Source: Eucommia ulmoides (lineage: Eukaryota > Streptophyta > Magnoliopsida > Garryales > Eucommiaceae). Taken from it: a DNA stretch of 64,000 bases. Below, piece after piece: positions 51,828 to 62,322 of this stretch (the stretch's first letter is position 1; the number at the start of each line of letters is the position of its first letter). The translations under genes were made by a program, and so were the position numbers. Below the pieces are notes generated by a model. It was given only the letters and a program-made list of their open reading frames with translations, was not told the origin of the DNA and made no database searches. The stretch covers positions 38,136,712 to 38,200,711 of the forward strand of contig CM028335.1 of the NCBI GenBank assembly GCA_016647705.1, written 5' to 3'.

Positions 51828-52112
51828 AACCCAATTTACGTACAAAAAAATTGGGTTCATTTCGATTACAGATAGACCATCTTTTGTTAACTCAAAGTTT
51901 CAAAAAAAATTGTATCGTCATCGAAACAACTCATTCAACCAACTTTGACGATTATTTAAAAGTTATTCACTAGTCCTTTTTTACTTTTTTAAGTTTTATT
52001 ACGTAGCCTTAGAAACCCAATTTATGTACAAAAAAATGGGTTCATTTCGGTTATGGACAGACCATCTTTTGTTAACTCAAAGTTGCCAAAAAAATTACAT
52101 CATCATCGAAAT
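51828..52112. repeat. 186-bp host tandem repeat, two units
   Basis: Unit one spans 51828-52013 and unit two starts at 52014. Both open with AACCCAATTT, and the first has a perfect 10-bp inverted partner AAATTGGGTT at 51848-51857. Both continue with CCATCTTTTGTTAACTCAAA. A third unit flanks the retroelement block at 40115-40210. The hairpin-like opening could be the end of a small inverted-repeat transposon. Confidence 0.65.
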
Positions 52113-52116
52113 AACT

Positions 52117-52161
52117 GTCACACACTACTCCGGGCGCCCGTCACCCGGGGTTGGGTGTGAC
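52117..52161. repeat. GC-rich 45-bp palindrome
   Basis: Starts GTCACAC and ends GTGTGAC, with an inner pair CCGGG/CCCGG around a GC-rich centre, in otherwise AT-rich DNA. The arms could fold as a long hairpin. It resembles the TGTCACACCC-type ends of some plant LTR elements, so it may be an element terminus. No partner end was found. Confidence 0.5.
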
Positions 52162-52871
52162 GTCAGCATGACATTTCCTGTCCAACCAACCAAACACATA
52201 CATATATATATATATACATACATACTCAGACGCACACGTACCGCTATCAATATTTTTTTTTCCTAAAAGTAATATCCATTACTCATTTCCAAAAATATAT
52301 GGGACATACCCGTCCCAAATATATATACAACAAAAATCACCAAAAAAATACTATGGAATCTTCCACGGTTCGCCTCTGACCGGCCCACTCCCAAAATGAC
52401 ACTGTCATTGGACTCTACCTAGTACTAGTAGTAGACCCACTCTTATATGTGGCACCTGAAACTAAAAAAATTTATCGGTGTACTGTCTTCATAATAAAAA
52501 CACTTTTATGGATCAAGTATAAGTATTGAATACCACGTTTCAAAATATAATATTATATAATCACATACCGTACGGAAATCCAATTTCCCTGTCACCACTG
52601 AAATAAACTCATATATTTAAAACACAAATCCAAATATTTCAAGTCAACCAATGCAACAAAATAATATATTGTTGCCAATCTATTTTAAAATAATATATCT
52701 AAGCCAAATCAATCCAAGCAGTTCATCGTATAATCAAATACTCCATACTACTTTTCTACTAGTTATATGATCGTTTTTACCTCACTATCGGGAGTTGTAA
52801 TGGTACCGTACCACTCGCAGGATTTGCACTCCTGACGGGTCAAACCATTATGCAGGACTTGCCTAGTAGGT
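52162..52871. other. Intergenic, no gene seen
   Basis: AT-rich sequence with an (AT)n run near 52203-52216, a CRE-like TGACGTCA just after the palindrome at 52158-52165, and no coding potential or recognisable element. Confidence 0.5.
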
Positions 52872-53112
52872 AATCCACATCTCACAAGTCATATCCTCAT
52901 GACGAGAAGAAAATCTACATCTCGCAGGTCATATCCTCCTTACGAGAAGAAAATCCACATCTCGTAGGTCATATCCGCCTAACGAGAAGAAAATCAACAT
53001 CTCGTAGGTCATACCCATCTAACGAGAAGAAAATCAACATCTCGTAGGTCATATCCACCTAACGAGAAGAAAATCCACATCTCGTAGGTCATACTCGCCT
53101 AACGAGAAGAAA
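52872..53112. repeat. Tandem repeat, 40-bp unit, about 6 copies
   Basis: Units consist of AATCCACATCTCGTAGGTCA followed by a TATCCGCCTAACGAGAAGAA-type half. The period is exactly 40 bp and copies differ at a few positions. Within each unit CTCGTAGG and CCTAACGAG form an imperfect hairpin. No coding frame is open across it. Confidence 0.8.
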
Positions 53113-54599
53113 ACTATGGTATAGTTGGACAAAAATCACCTTTAAAACCCACTTGATCCAAAAATTATTTTTCACCTTTAAAACCAAAACCAACTTGATT
53201 CATATAAGTTGCGAAATCGTCCATTTTAAATAAACACATTTTCCACAATTTATACGAAAATAAGATTTGTAAATTTATATAGAAGATAGTATACTCACCT
53301 CGTTTCCCGCATTGCAAAATAAAATGTCACCGCCCAAAACCTACTAGGACACTGGCACCTGTGAACCTAACAATGATAGACCTCAATTAATATTTTAAAA
53401 TAACCTAACATGCAATGCAGGCACTAAATTTCATATTTCCCATTCCCCAAATTTTTATTATGAAAATTTATTATTTTGTCCGTTTCGCTACGTTAATATT
53501 TATCATACCAATTTATTTAAGATTAACGATTAGAAAAATATTATTACGATTATGAAGATTTCAATACTTAGTAATTTAATTTAATCGACAATAATACCTG
53601 ATTAAATTTTTTCCTGTTCTGAATCGCTCGCAGGTCGAGAAATTTCTATTCAACACATTTTTGGGAAGCTTGGCATTCTTTATATGGAGACATTCCTTAA
53701 TTCATTATGGAATTGGGAGGAATTCATCCGAGAAGTCATTTAAAAGGGGATTTTCACCTTATTAAGGGGGATTCATCTTTGTTTTTTATTTATTTATTTA
53801 TTAACCTTTTTCAGGAGGCCTTTTTTTTTTTTTATATCATTTTTTAGTTTATTTTTTTTTTTTCTTTCTTCATTTCGGTTTTGGCGCCCACTGTTTGGGG
53901 AGTTCTTCATCGGGGTTTCTCTTGAATATCTTGTGGAAGAACACAAATCTCTGACCGACTAAGTTCGTCAATGGGTTAGGGCTGTATTTCTTCTGAAGTT
54001 TATATATGTAATTTTATTCTTGTTTCAATTATATTTTATTCTTAAGTGTAAGGTTGTAAAGCGATAATTGTGGTCTTAAGCATGTTTCTTGAATTAGTTT
54101 ATGTTGTAAATGTTATTATAGATATTTAGATCTGAATCGATTTATATTTCTGATATTAGATCTAATACTTGTACTTTAAATCTAATAGTTTTACAATCAG
54201 TTTTAGTGGTATGGATACGACTTACTTGGATAAATTATGCTAAACGATTAATTCACCTTAGATTAATTAATGTAGGAATTGAATCGTGAAGATAATTTAT
54301 CCCAATTAAGTGGTCGATTTATCTTTCGCGGTAATATTATCTTGTAGTTAATATTATCTGATTACACACCGAATGAAAGAAATATGAATAAAATTTACAA
54401 GATAAATTGATGAATTTATGCATGTCCCTAACCCGAACCTTTATATATTTTTTTTATCTCAATTGATTAATTTTCTGTTATTTCATTATTAGAATTTGAA
54501 ATCAAACCAAAATCCTTTATTTTACTCAAAAAAAATAAAATACAAAATTAATAGTTAAAATTCAATCCCTGTGGTTCGACACTCATACTTAAGCATTAT
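53113..54599. other. Intergenic, AT-rich; possible worn LTR sequence
   Basis: No gene seen. A stretch at 53880-53903 reads TTTTGGCGCCCACTGTTTGG, resembling the primer region of some plant Ty3/gypsy elements. The part before 54650 ends with a phrase around CCCTGTGGTTCGACACTC, familiar from Tat/Athila-type LTR ends. Boundaries cannot be set by eye. Confidence 0.35.
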
Positions 54600-54731
54600 A
54601 CTGCGAAATATTTTACTCTTAAATTGAGAATTAAATTTGAGTGATCAAATTTTGGAGCTGATGCCGAGGAATTGGCAACGTTAATTGTTAAGTTTTGCAT
54701 ATTTTTTATCCATTTGTGTATATCCATATTT

Positions 54732-54785
<54 letters not shown>

Positions 54786-55470
54786 CTGTTTTGAATTGTT
54801 ATTGTTTTTTTTTTTTTTTTTAAACTGTTACTGTTTTAATTTTTTTTTTAATTTTTACTGTTTTGATATTGTTTTTTTTAAACTATTACTATTTTAAAAC
54901 TTTTTTTTTTTTAATTTGAAAAATCAGTGAAAAAAAATTTAGTGAACATCAAAGAAAAAACAAGTCATATTTATTTTATTTTATTTGTCATTATTACTGT
55001 GCAAACACTCTATTGTTACAGACTGGAATTTGGTAACCAGGTTGAATTCAATTATCATTATTACCTGCAAACATCAGGTTCCACGTTATAATTTACAAGT
55101 CTTGTTCTTTATTTTTATTTTTTTTTAGCTTATTGGATGTTATCTCTTGAAAATTTAAAAATTAAAAAAAATAAAATTAGTTTAGTATTTGATATTGAGG
55201 AAACCTATGCATGAACATTAGACGACCACGTAATCATAGAGATACATTCTTAGACTCTATTCTAGACAACGTTCCTAGAAAAGCGAGATCTAAATTTAAT
55301 AATCCTATACTAGAACCAATTACCAAAGAAATCAATATGAGAGATATACCAAAATCTTTGAAGGAGTACTATACTCCTACGTATGTATCCCCATCATGTA
55401 TCCGCTTACCAACTGTAACGGATGAGAATAACTTTAAAATCAAATCGTCAGCGATTTTGGTCGACTAAAA
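54600..55470 (+). mobile_element. Relic of a Ty3/gypsy (Tat/Athila-like) element: LTR end, primer site, gag start
   Basis: A tRNA-Asp-type primer site lies at 54653-54671 (TGGAGCTGATGCCGAGGAA, four differences from TGGCGCCGTTGCCGGGGAA). An AT-rich leader with microsatellites follows, then an 85-residue stretch at 55211-55468 with an Arg-rich start and the phrase LKEYYTPTYVSPSCIRLPTV, like the N terminus of Tat-type gag. The rest of the element is missing. An old fossil. Confidence 0.6.
54739..54784. repeat. (TTA)n microsatellite
   Basis: About 15 perfect TTA triplets, followed by long T runs to 54913. The open frame across it is low-complexity Leu/Phe and not a gene. Confidence 0.9.
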
Positions 55471-55880
55471 ATTCAATTCGATCGATCAAAAATTGAATTT
55501 GATCGACATGATGCCCCATTTGATCGACCAAAATTTAATTTGGTAAAAAGAATTTTCATGATATAATAAATAATAAAATAAATATTTCCATGAAAAATCT
55601 TTATTACTTGAATTGAATTTGGTCCTTCAAAATTATATTGGTTGGCGGGATGTCTCATTCGATCTACCAAAAATAGAATTTAGTCGACCAAATTAAATTT
55701 GGTTTGCAAGATGTCCCACTCGGTTGACCAAATTTAATTTTTGATTGACCAAATTAAATTTAGTCGACAGGATGCCCCATTCGGTTGATTAAAAATTTAA
55801 TTTGGTATTATTTTTTTCATAATATAATAAATAATAAAGTATATATTTTCGTTAAAATTCTTTATTAGTTGAATGGAATA
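55470..55880. repeat. Diverged repeats with GATGCCCCATT motif
   Basis: Two copies of a ~115-bp block start near 55501 and 55764 (about 263 bp apart), each running GAC..GATGCCCCATT...AATTTAATTTGG...ATAATAAATAATAAA. Between them the motif recurs as GATGTCTCATT and GATGTCCCACT, and GTCGACCAAA palindromic phrases are frequent. No coding frame. Origin unknown. Confidence 0.55.
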
Positions 55881-56107
55881 AATAATAAAATAAAAATAAA
55901 GTGTGAAAAATCATTTTTAAGAGTAAAAAAAAAAAAATTAATAAAGTGTAAAAAAAAATATAAAAAATTATTTATTAATAACATTGAAATTTCAAAGATA
56001 AATAGTATCAAAACATTGAATTTGTGCCTCTCTCTTTCTCCACTCTCTTTCCTCTCTCTCTGTGTAGGTTGTGTAATGAACAAGATTTAAAAAAAAAAAA
56101 TTATATA

Positions 56108-56335
56108 TTTTGATCCCGGCCTTCACAAGGCCGAGATCAAAATAATTAATTTTTTTATTTTTTATTTTCTTTTAATCCTGGTCTTCAAAAGGCCAGAACA
56201 AAAAAAATCAATTTTTTTTTTATCCTGGCCTTCCCAAGGCCAGGATCAAAAAAATTAAAAAAAAATTTATCTGAAACGATCTTGGCGTTCGAAACACCGG
56301 GATCTAGTCCCGGCCTTCACAACCACAGGATATTT
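56108..56335. repeat. Hairpin repeats resembling CACTA subterminal repeats
   Basis: At least three ~50-60-bp units of the form TTTGATCCCGGCCTT-CACA-AAGGCCGAGATCAAA, each a near-perfect inverted repeat, separated by A/T runs. The last unit is scrambled. Serial palindromes of this 'tcccggcc...ggccggga' kind are typical of the subterminal zones of plant CACTA transposons. No CACTA terminus was seen, so the family call is tentative. Confidence 0.45.
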
Positions 56336-56452
56336 GTCTGGCGTAAATAAGTTTAAAATTTCAGTAATTTCATTTTTAAAAAATATTTATTAGTTGGGTA
56401 AAGAACTATTTTTATTTCTGTAGTTTTTTTCTCTTCTCGTCGAACCGTCCTT

Positions 56453-56755
56453 TAACGCGTTCACGCGTACAGTTGTCTCTGAGTCTTCGTGTTCACCGAT
56501 TATATAAATAAAATATATCATCTTGTTTCTGAGCAGGTGCAGAACCTCCCGTCCCCAGTCCTCCGTTGTTCTCTGCATCTGTTTCTCGCTCTCTAAATTC
56601 CCAATCAAATCAATATCTATATTCACTCCTAATCCTCCTTGTCAACTAATCAATATACAATATCAACGCGAGAACAAGGATTCGTATTCTGTTTGATTGG
56701 ATTTGTTGACTTTTTTCCCCAAGAAATCAACGAATAATTGGAATTTTCAGAGTTA
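56453..56755 (+). promoter_or_regulatory. GAE promoter and 5' UTR
   Basis: A TATA box TATATAAATA lies at 56501-56510, predicting a start near 56535 and a ~220-nt pyrimidine-rich 5' UTR. Upstream, two ACGCGT boxes (56455-56460 and 56463-56468) match the CGCG box bound by calmodulin-binding CAMTA factors. No upstream ATG is evident in the last part of the leader. The start ATG at 56756 has G at +4. Confidence 0.55.
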
Positions 56756-58048
56756 ATGGCATCACTGCAGGAAGAATTGTTTCCGTCAACGCCGGGTAAG
56801 TTCAAAGATCGAACCCACGGTATGAACCGGACCTTCTACAGGTGCTTTGCTTCGACGAGCACGATGTTCCTCTGGGCACTTTTCCTGATTGCCCTAACGG
56901 CGTCGTATCTCAGCTTCCAGTCCTTCGTCGATTCTGGTAACCGATACTTCTCTACCGCGTGGGGTGGCGTCCAGTGGGAGAAACAGGTCCGGGTCTCCGC
57001 CCATATACGCCGTGAAAACGGTTTCTCGGTCCTGGTAACCGGCGCAGCCGGTTTTGTAGGTACCCACGTCTCCCTCGCCCTCAAAAAGCGCGGAGACGGC
57101 GTCGTCGGGCTTGATAATTTCAACAACTACTACGACCCCTCTTTGAAGAAAGCCCGAAAAGCCATTCTGGCTGAGCAAAAAATCTTCATCGTGGAGGGTG
57201 ACGTTAACGACGGGCGCTTGTTAGCGAAGCTGTTCGACACCGTGGCCTTCACGCACGTTATGCACTTGGCTGCTCAGGCCGGTGTGCGATACGCAATGGA
57301 GAACCCGAATTCGTACGTCCACAGCAACATCGCCGGGTTGGTCACTCTTTTAGAGACCTGTAAAAACGCCAACCCGCAACCCGCTATCGTTTGGGCCAGT
57401 TCTAGTTCGGTTTACGGGCTAAACAACAAGGTACCGTTTTCTGAATCGGATCGGACCGACCAACCCGCTTCTCTTTACGCCGCCACCAAGAAGGCCGGTG
57501 AAGAAATTACCCATACCTACAACCACATTTACGGGTTGTCGATTACCGGGTTGAGATTCTTCACGGTTTACGGTCCATGGGGCAGGCCCGATATGGCTTA
57601 TTTTTCGTTTACCCGGAATATTCTACAGGGGAAACCGATAACGATATACCGGGGGAAGAATCGGGTCGACCTAGCCCGGGATTTCACGTACATTGATGAT
57701 ATTGTGAAAGGGTGTGTTGGATCGTTGGACACGGCAGGAAAGAGTACCGGGTCAGGTGGAAAAAAGAAGGGAGTGGCCCCTTACCGGATCTACAATCTGG
57801 GTAACACCTCTCCGGTGACTGTGCCGATGATGGTGGGGATTCTGGAGAAGCACTTGAAATTGAAAGCGAAGAAGAAGTTGGTGGATATGCCCGGAAACGG
57901 CGACGTGCCGTACACTCACGCTAACATAAGCTTGGCTCGTAGAGAACTTGGGTACAGACCCACGACCCAGTTGGATGTCGGGTTGAAGAAATTTGTTAAG
58001 TGGTATCTCTCGTACTACGGCTATAATAACGGAAAAAATGTACATTAA
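56756..58048 (+). CDS. GAE: UDP-glucuronate 4-epimerase (Golgi, GAE1-like)
   Basis: The enzyme interconverts UDP-glucuronic acid and UDP-galacturonic acid in the Golgi, supplying galacturonate for pectin. The product is 430 residues in a single exon, typical of plant GAE genes. I chose the ATG at 56756 because the protein then begins MASLQEELFPSTPGKFK, matching the start I recall for Arabidopsis GAE1. The open frame extends 6 codons upstream without an earlier ATG. Residues 1-36 form a short cytosolic tail and 37-57 a signal-anchor helix (TMFLWALFLIALTAS...), as expected for a type II membrane protein. The NAD-binding GAAGFVG is at 96-102, the catalytic Ser region ASSSSVYG at 214-221 and the YAATK catalytic Tyr/Lys at 241-245. 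The sugar-binding RFFTVYGPWGRPDM segment is at 267-280. A basic Gly/Lys-rich loop lies near 329-339. All key residues are present, and GC content is far above the flanks. It is the only gene here that looks functional. Confidence 0.95.
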   Translation: MASLQEELFPSTPGKFKDRTHGMNRTFYRCFASTSTMFLWALFLIALTASYLSFQSFVDSGNRYFSTAWGGVQWEKQVRVSAHIRRENGFSVLVTGAAGFVGTHVSLALKKRGDGVVGLDNFNNYYDPSLKKARKAILAEQKIFIVEGDVNDGRLLAKLFDTVAFTHVMHLAAQAGVRYAMENPNSYVHSNIAGLVTLLETCKNANPQPAIVWASSSSVYGLNNKVPFSESDRTDQPASLYAATKKAGEEITHTYNHIYGLSITGLRFFTVYGPWGRPDMAYFSFTRNILQGKPITIYRGKNRVDLARDFTYIDDIVKGCVGSLDTAGKSTGSGGKKKGVAPYRIYNLGNTSPVTVPMMVGILEKHLKLKAKKKLVDMPGNGDVPYTHANISLARRELGYRPTTQLDVGLKKFVKWYLSYYGYNNGKNVH

Positions 58049-58560
58049 TTTTTTATTTATTTTTTCTCTTTTCCAATTAAGTTATTTTTTTCAATATATG
58101 GGTTAGAATACGTAACCCTTATAACTGCTACAGTTTTGTTGTTTGTCTTGTAATTTGTATAGAAAACGACCGACTTTGTTTTGGCCATCTTATTCCTTGT
58201 TGCCTTCAACCCTCCGACTATTCTTATCATATTTTTATGGCCATTTCCTTCCAACTTTTCTTTTAGGTTAATTCGATTTTACGATGTTTACTCTTTCACC
58301 ATTAAATTCTGGTGCTTAATTTTGTAGTTGGGAGTTGGAAATCAACTTCAAATCGTTCTTGCTAATTCTGTTTCTAGTTCTGTCTGTTTCTGCAGACGAT
58401 GTATGTTCTCATGGCATCTCCTTAGTTTGGGTTCACCATGGCCCTCCATTCTTCCTTAGATACCCTTAAGCTTCATTTCATAGAAATTTAGAGATTCATT
58501 CTTCTATTATAATTAGAGTACTGGAAAATTTTGAACGTCTCTATACTCCACGAAATAACG
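58049..58560 (+). other. GAE 3' region, no gene seen
   Basis: Immediately after the stop is a T-rich stretch, then TTGTTTGTCTTGTAATTTGT (about 58138-58158), a plausible plant far-upstream polyadenylation region. No canonical AATAAA close to the stop and no coding potential. Confidence 0.4.
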
Positions 58561-61150
58561 AAATTTTTCTTTATTTTTGGATGTTGTTCTTCCGACTTCG
58601 TCTTGCTTATCCTCTTATCATTCGTGAGTTCTTCTATTTGTATGATATTTGCGCCGCCCAGCTTTCTCCAATTAGATTACGTCGGCTCGTTAGCTATTTG
58701 GTGAGAGCTCTTTCTCACTCAAATATAAATAATAAAAAAAAATGTGAATTTATTTTAACATTGTAGTTGTCTTCCTTATTTTTATATTTTGCAGATAGAG
58801 AACTTCATAAACAATCTACCATCGAGCCAGACGAGGTGGTCCAGGAAAAAAATTGCTAGTTCTTGACGTCAGATCTCATAAAACCATCATCCTTAATCCA
58901 CCAAGCTCTTCCATAATTAAGAATCAAGTTTGTAAACAGAGGCCAATAAGAACGGATCTGAGAGATCGTTTGGTCAGCTCCAACATGATGAAAAAAAAAT
59001 AAAAATTCCTCAATGCTTCTCCTATTCCCAAGAGAAGCTCTGACTCTCAACTTCTCACTGCTCAAAAAGGTTCAGACCCTAATCTGGAACCTACTGTTAA
59101 TTTAGTATTACAAACTCATCTTGCTTTCGGAAGTTCTTATCCAGATATTTCTCTAACTAGAAGAAATTGAATTTCAATTCCAGTTTCACGCCTGCTGTAG
59201 TCTGTCAGCTCTAATACCACTCCTGACAATCCATTGCTATGGACTCCTCCTTCTCTAAGTGATGCATATGAATGTTCTGTGCAAAATTCTACTGAGACAC
59301 CAACTCAGGATTTGGAAAGTACGAGTAAAGAAAAGTTATCCTCTCGGAAAAAGATGCTTGATTTTCTCTTTCAACCAAACAATCTATTGATGCAGCTCCA
59401 AGTAAGATAGACGAGGCTCTCAAGACTCATCAATCAATCTCCATTAAGAGGTCGTGTTAAGATTGGAGATGGAAGTATATCTGAACTCTTTTGTCTTGCC
59501 GTCTGTACTTAAATTAAGGTATTAAATTCTTTCCTCACCTCTTCCTTATTTTATTATTTTTCCTTCAATTCTATATATACTTTACTTATCTTAGGCAATG
59601 CACGTACTTGCTGCTATGGGTGGTGAATCTGATTTAGTCGAAGAATTGGACTCCCAATTAGTGTTCCAAGTTGGAGAATCGGGTAAGCTAGAAGAATAAT
59701 TTAGAAAGGTGCGACAGGAGAATGTTCTTCTCCAGACTGACCTGGTTCTCACGAGATCAACCAAAGAAAGTATTGAGAATAAGACGATTCTTCTCAAAGA
59801 AAGGCATGCTGAGGAACTTCTTAGGAAAGAGCAAGACAAAATCATTGAACTCAATGGCAACGAGAGGAACTTCAATCTAAAGCTGATGGATGAACTGGCA
59901 AAGGAGACTGATTTTAATTATTCATTCTCCCAAAAAGAAAAATGAAATGAATAAAAAGATTGCAGCTTTTCGACCTGAACTTTCTAGCAAAGAAAATGAA
60001 TTCCATTGAACTCTTACTCAGCAGATAAAGAATTGAGAATCATCTCTTCTCTAAAAAAAGACTATGTTCCTCAAGTTCAAAGAATCTCAATATGAAGAAT
60101 TCTTGGACTTGGGAGTCAAATTCAAAGAACAGGTTTTGATCGATGTCCAAACCTTGTCGGTGAAAAAATTCCTGACCTTAACTTGTGTTTCCTCAATGTT
60201 GCTCTCGAAGTTGACAATGAACCTTTTGTTAATCTTGCTGACCCAGTTCCCTTCGTAACTAAACATTTAAATGTGTGTTTTTTTTTTTTTATTGTCATTA
60301 ATGTACTATATCAAGCTCCATTCTCATTTAAGCTGTCTATTTTCTTTTTCTAACTCCAGCCGCCATTTGTACTTTCTATGCAAATGTCTTGACATGCATG
60401 TTACTTTATCTTCTGTAAATTCTACGCATTGATGAATCTTTTCGTTTAATAAATTGGTGTAATAATCATCCTTTACTTTACTTCGAATTCCAAAGCTGGT
60501 TTTAATAACCACGCCACAACTCTTCATTTTCTCAAACTATTTTTTACCCTAATATTTCCTTCTACTTTAATTTCTAAATATATTTTTTTTTCTCACTTTT
60601 TCTTATATTCCCTTCTTTACCTTGAACATTTTCTCACAGATTAATGGCCGCAAATGATAAAGTGGGAAATCTTTCCTATCTCTATGTTATGTATTTTCTT
60701 TTCTTTTATATTTTCTGATTTCAATATCTTTCCTCAGGTTGTGGATGCCAATGGAGAAATCAACCATTATTGTAATTAGTACATCAGAGGTAGATGAAAG
60801 GGTTGATCATCTTATTATGGAGATGAAGGTTGATATTACTTAACATTGGATATCACAAAAACTAGAGAAGATCCCTTCCTTTTATTCCAGTCTAGACGTT
60901 TCTCACCGTGTAACTAGTTCTAAACTCTTAGAAGCTCGTAGTGCATTAGAGGAAAAAGAAAAAGAAATATTCTATTAGGGAAAGAAGTGGAATGCTCTCA
61001 TTGTCGAAGCTACAGAGCTCCGTTCCAACTTAGACGTTAGTCATTATTAAAGGAATAAAGCCATTGTGAAGAAGAATCTAGACAGGTTACAAATTCGTGA
61101 ATTGATAGTTGATCTGAAAAAAGTCAAGCACGGTGATAAATAGTGCTGGT
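58561..61150 (+). pseudogene. Relic resembling 'putative gypsy-type transposon' coiled-coil gene
   Basis: The stretch at 58581-58700 (FFRLRLAYPLIIREFFYLYDICAAQ-like) resembles the opening of plant proteins annotated as 'putative gypsy type transposon' (Pfam Transposase_28). Segments rich in Glu/Lys/Leu follow (59600-59940 and 60740-61130) and read as coiled coil, as in the C-terminal half of that protein type. Splice-like edges (TTTCCTCAG before 60739, TTCTTAG-like before 59595) suggest an intron-bearing ancestor. It has many breaks and is not a working gene. The family call is a resemblance only. Confidence 0.35.
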
Positions 61151-61200
61151 ACAAAGAATTATCCAGGTGATAAATAGTGCTGTTACAAAGAATTATCCAA
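61133..61200. repeat. 34-bp direct repeat, two copies
   Basis: GTGATAAATAGTGCTG... occurs at 61133-61166 and 61167-61200, with a few differences. The repeat spans the outer end of the old LTR that follows, so it arose after that LTR was in place. Confidence 0.75.
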
Positions 61201-62322
61201 GAAAGAGGTGAATTGGATAGTTATAAAATTTGAAAATTAAATCCTTTAAATATAAATAATCAATTTTTCTAAATTAATTATTATCTTGATATACAGTGAA
61301 AATGTGTTTAATTCTAAATGCACACTCAAACATAATATATGAAAATAAGTAATGCATTACACAACAATTTATCCTAATTTGGCAAGCTGCTTTTACCTAT
61401 GTCTAGTCCCTCGAGTTCCACGAAAATTCACAATCCACTAAATCCCTTGATTCATTTATGAAGTAGGAACCAAACCCTTACATCTTGATTCTTTTCATAA
61501 GTTCAGAATCAAACTTTATAAACCCTGATTCTTTTCATAGGCTAAAAATCAACCTACCAATCTTTCACTTATTATTTTTATAGGTTTAGGATGAACCTTT
61601 ACAAACACTCTTTAATTCATTTACAAGAAGAATCGAAACCTAGTTATTTTCCAAGAAAAAGAATAATCTAACCTTTTTGCTAAACAAAGATTGAACCCTG
61701 ACGTTTTTCACAGGATAAAGATTGAGACCATAGCTACCCTGACTAGACACCATCCCAAACGTGTCTAATCTTCTCAAACTCACAAAGACAAAAAGTTGTA
61801 AGTTTCTTCCCACAAGGAGTTTCTACAACCTCAATATAAATATACTCAATTAATGGCCCGAATAATTACTACGTGATAGATACAATATGAAGATAAATTA
61901 AATCTAATTAATTAATAAAGTGGGTAGCACAAAATGAGCATGTAATTAGATAATCAAGCAAAAACAGTTTTAAAAGATTTTTAGGACTTTAAATTCTAAA
62001 CAGTCTTTAACAAAACAATCAATATATAAATCTTAGAAAGCAAACAAAAAGACTTGGAAGGATCTCACTGGAAAACACCGAAGACTATAATGATTTTGCA
62101 ATTAGAATTCAAACTGGTAACACAAACAATAAGCGCTTTAGATCAAGAACTTTGAAGATAATCTCTCGTAGAAATCTCAACAATATATTCACTCTTTAAA
62201 AACTTAAAACTGATGTTCTTGATGTTCCAGATGTGTTTATACTCATTCCCACAGGTATACTTAAATATATTTAGAACTAGGGCTTCAACGGCTGGTTTTC
62301 TAAACATATGTCATAAAATAAC
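61181..62322 (-). repeat. LTR L12, very diverged relative of the array LTR
   Basis: Reverse-strand sequence collinear with the array LTRs: start TGTTAC...AGAGGTGAATTGGATAGT, then counterparts of GGCAAGCT, the GGAACCAAACCC and TTCTTTTCATAGGCT phrases, the TTTCTACAACCTCAATATA stretch, and the CAACGGCTGGTTTTC phrase. Identity is low, so it is a much older insertion or a related family. It stops at 62322 where a Ty3/gypsy LTR begins. Confidence 0.6.

Noticed and set aside
52024-52266. 80-residue open frame across the host repeat and palindrome
   Set aside because: It crosses a tandem repeat, a GC palindrome and an AT/CA microsatellite, with no family resemblance.
52872-53112. 40-bp tandem units as a CRISPR array
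   Set aside because: The units are contiguous with no unique spacers; this is a minisatellite in plant DNA.
54685-54897. 70-residue Leu/Phe-rich open frame, possible membrane peptide
   Set aside because: It is a translation of (TTA)n and poly-T microsatellite sequence.
56738-56755. Upstream extension of the GAE frame giving six more residues
   Set aside because: It starts at TTG. The ATG at 56756 gives the family-typical N terminus and has a G at +4.
57752-58045. Antisense frames across the GAE gene (also 56836-57178)
   Set aside because: They arise from the GC-rich coding strand of GAE and have no independent support.
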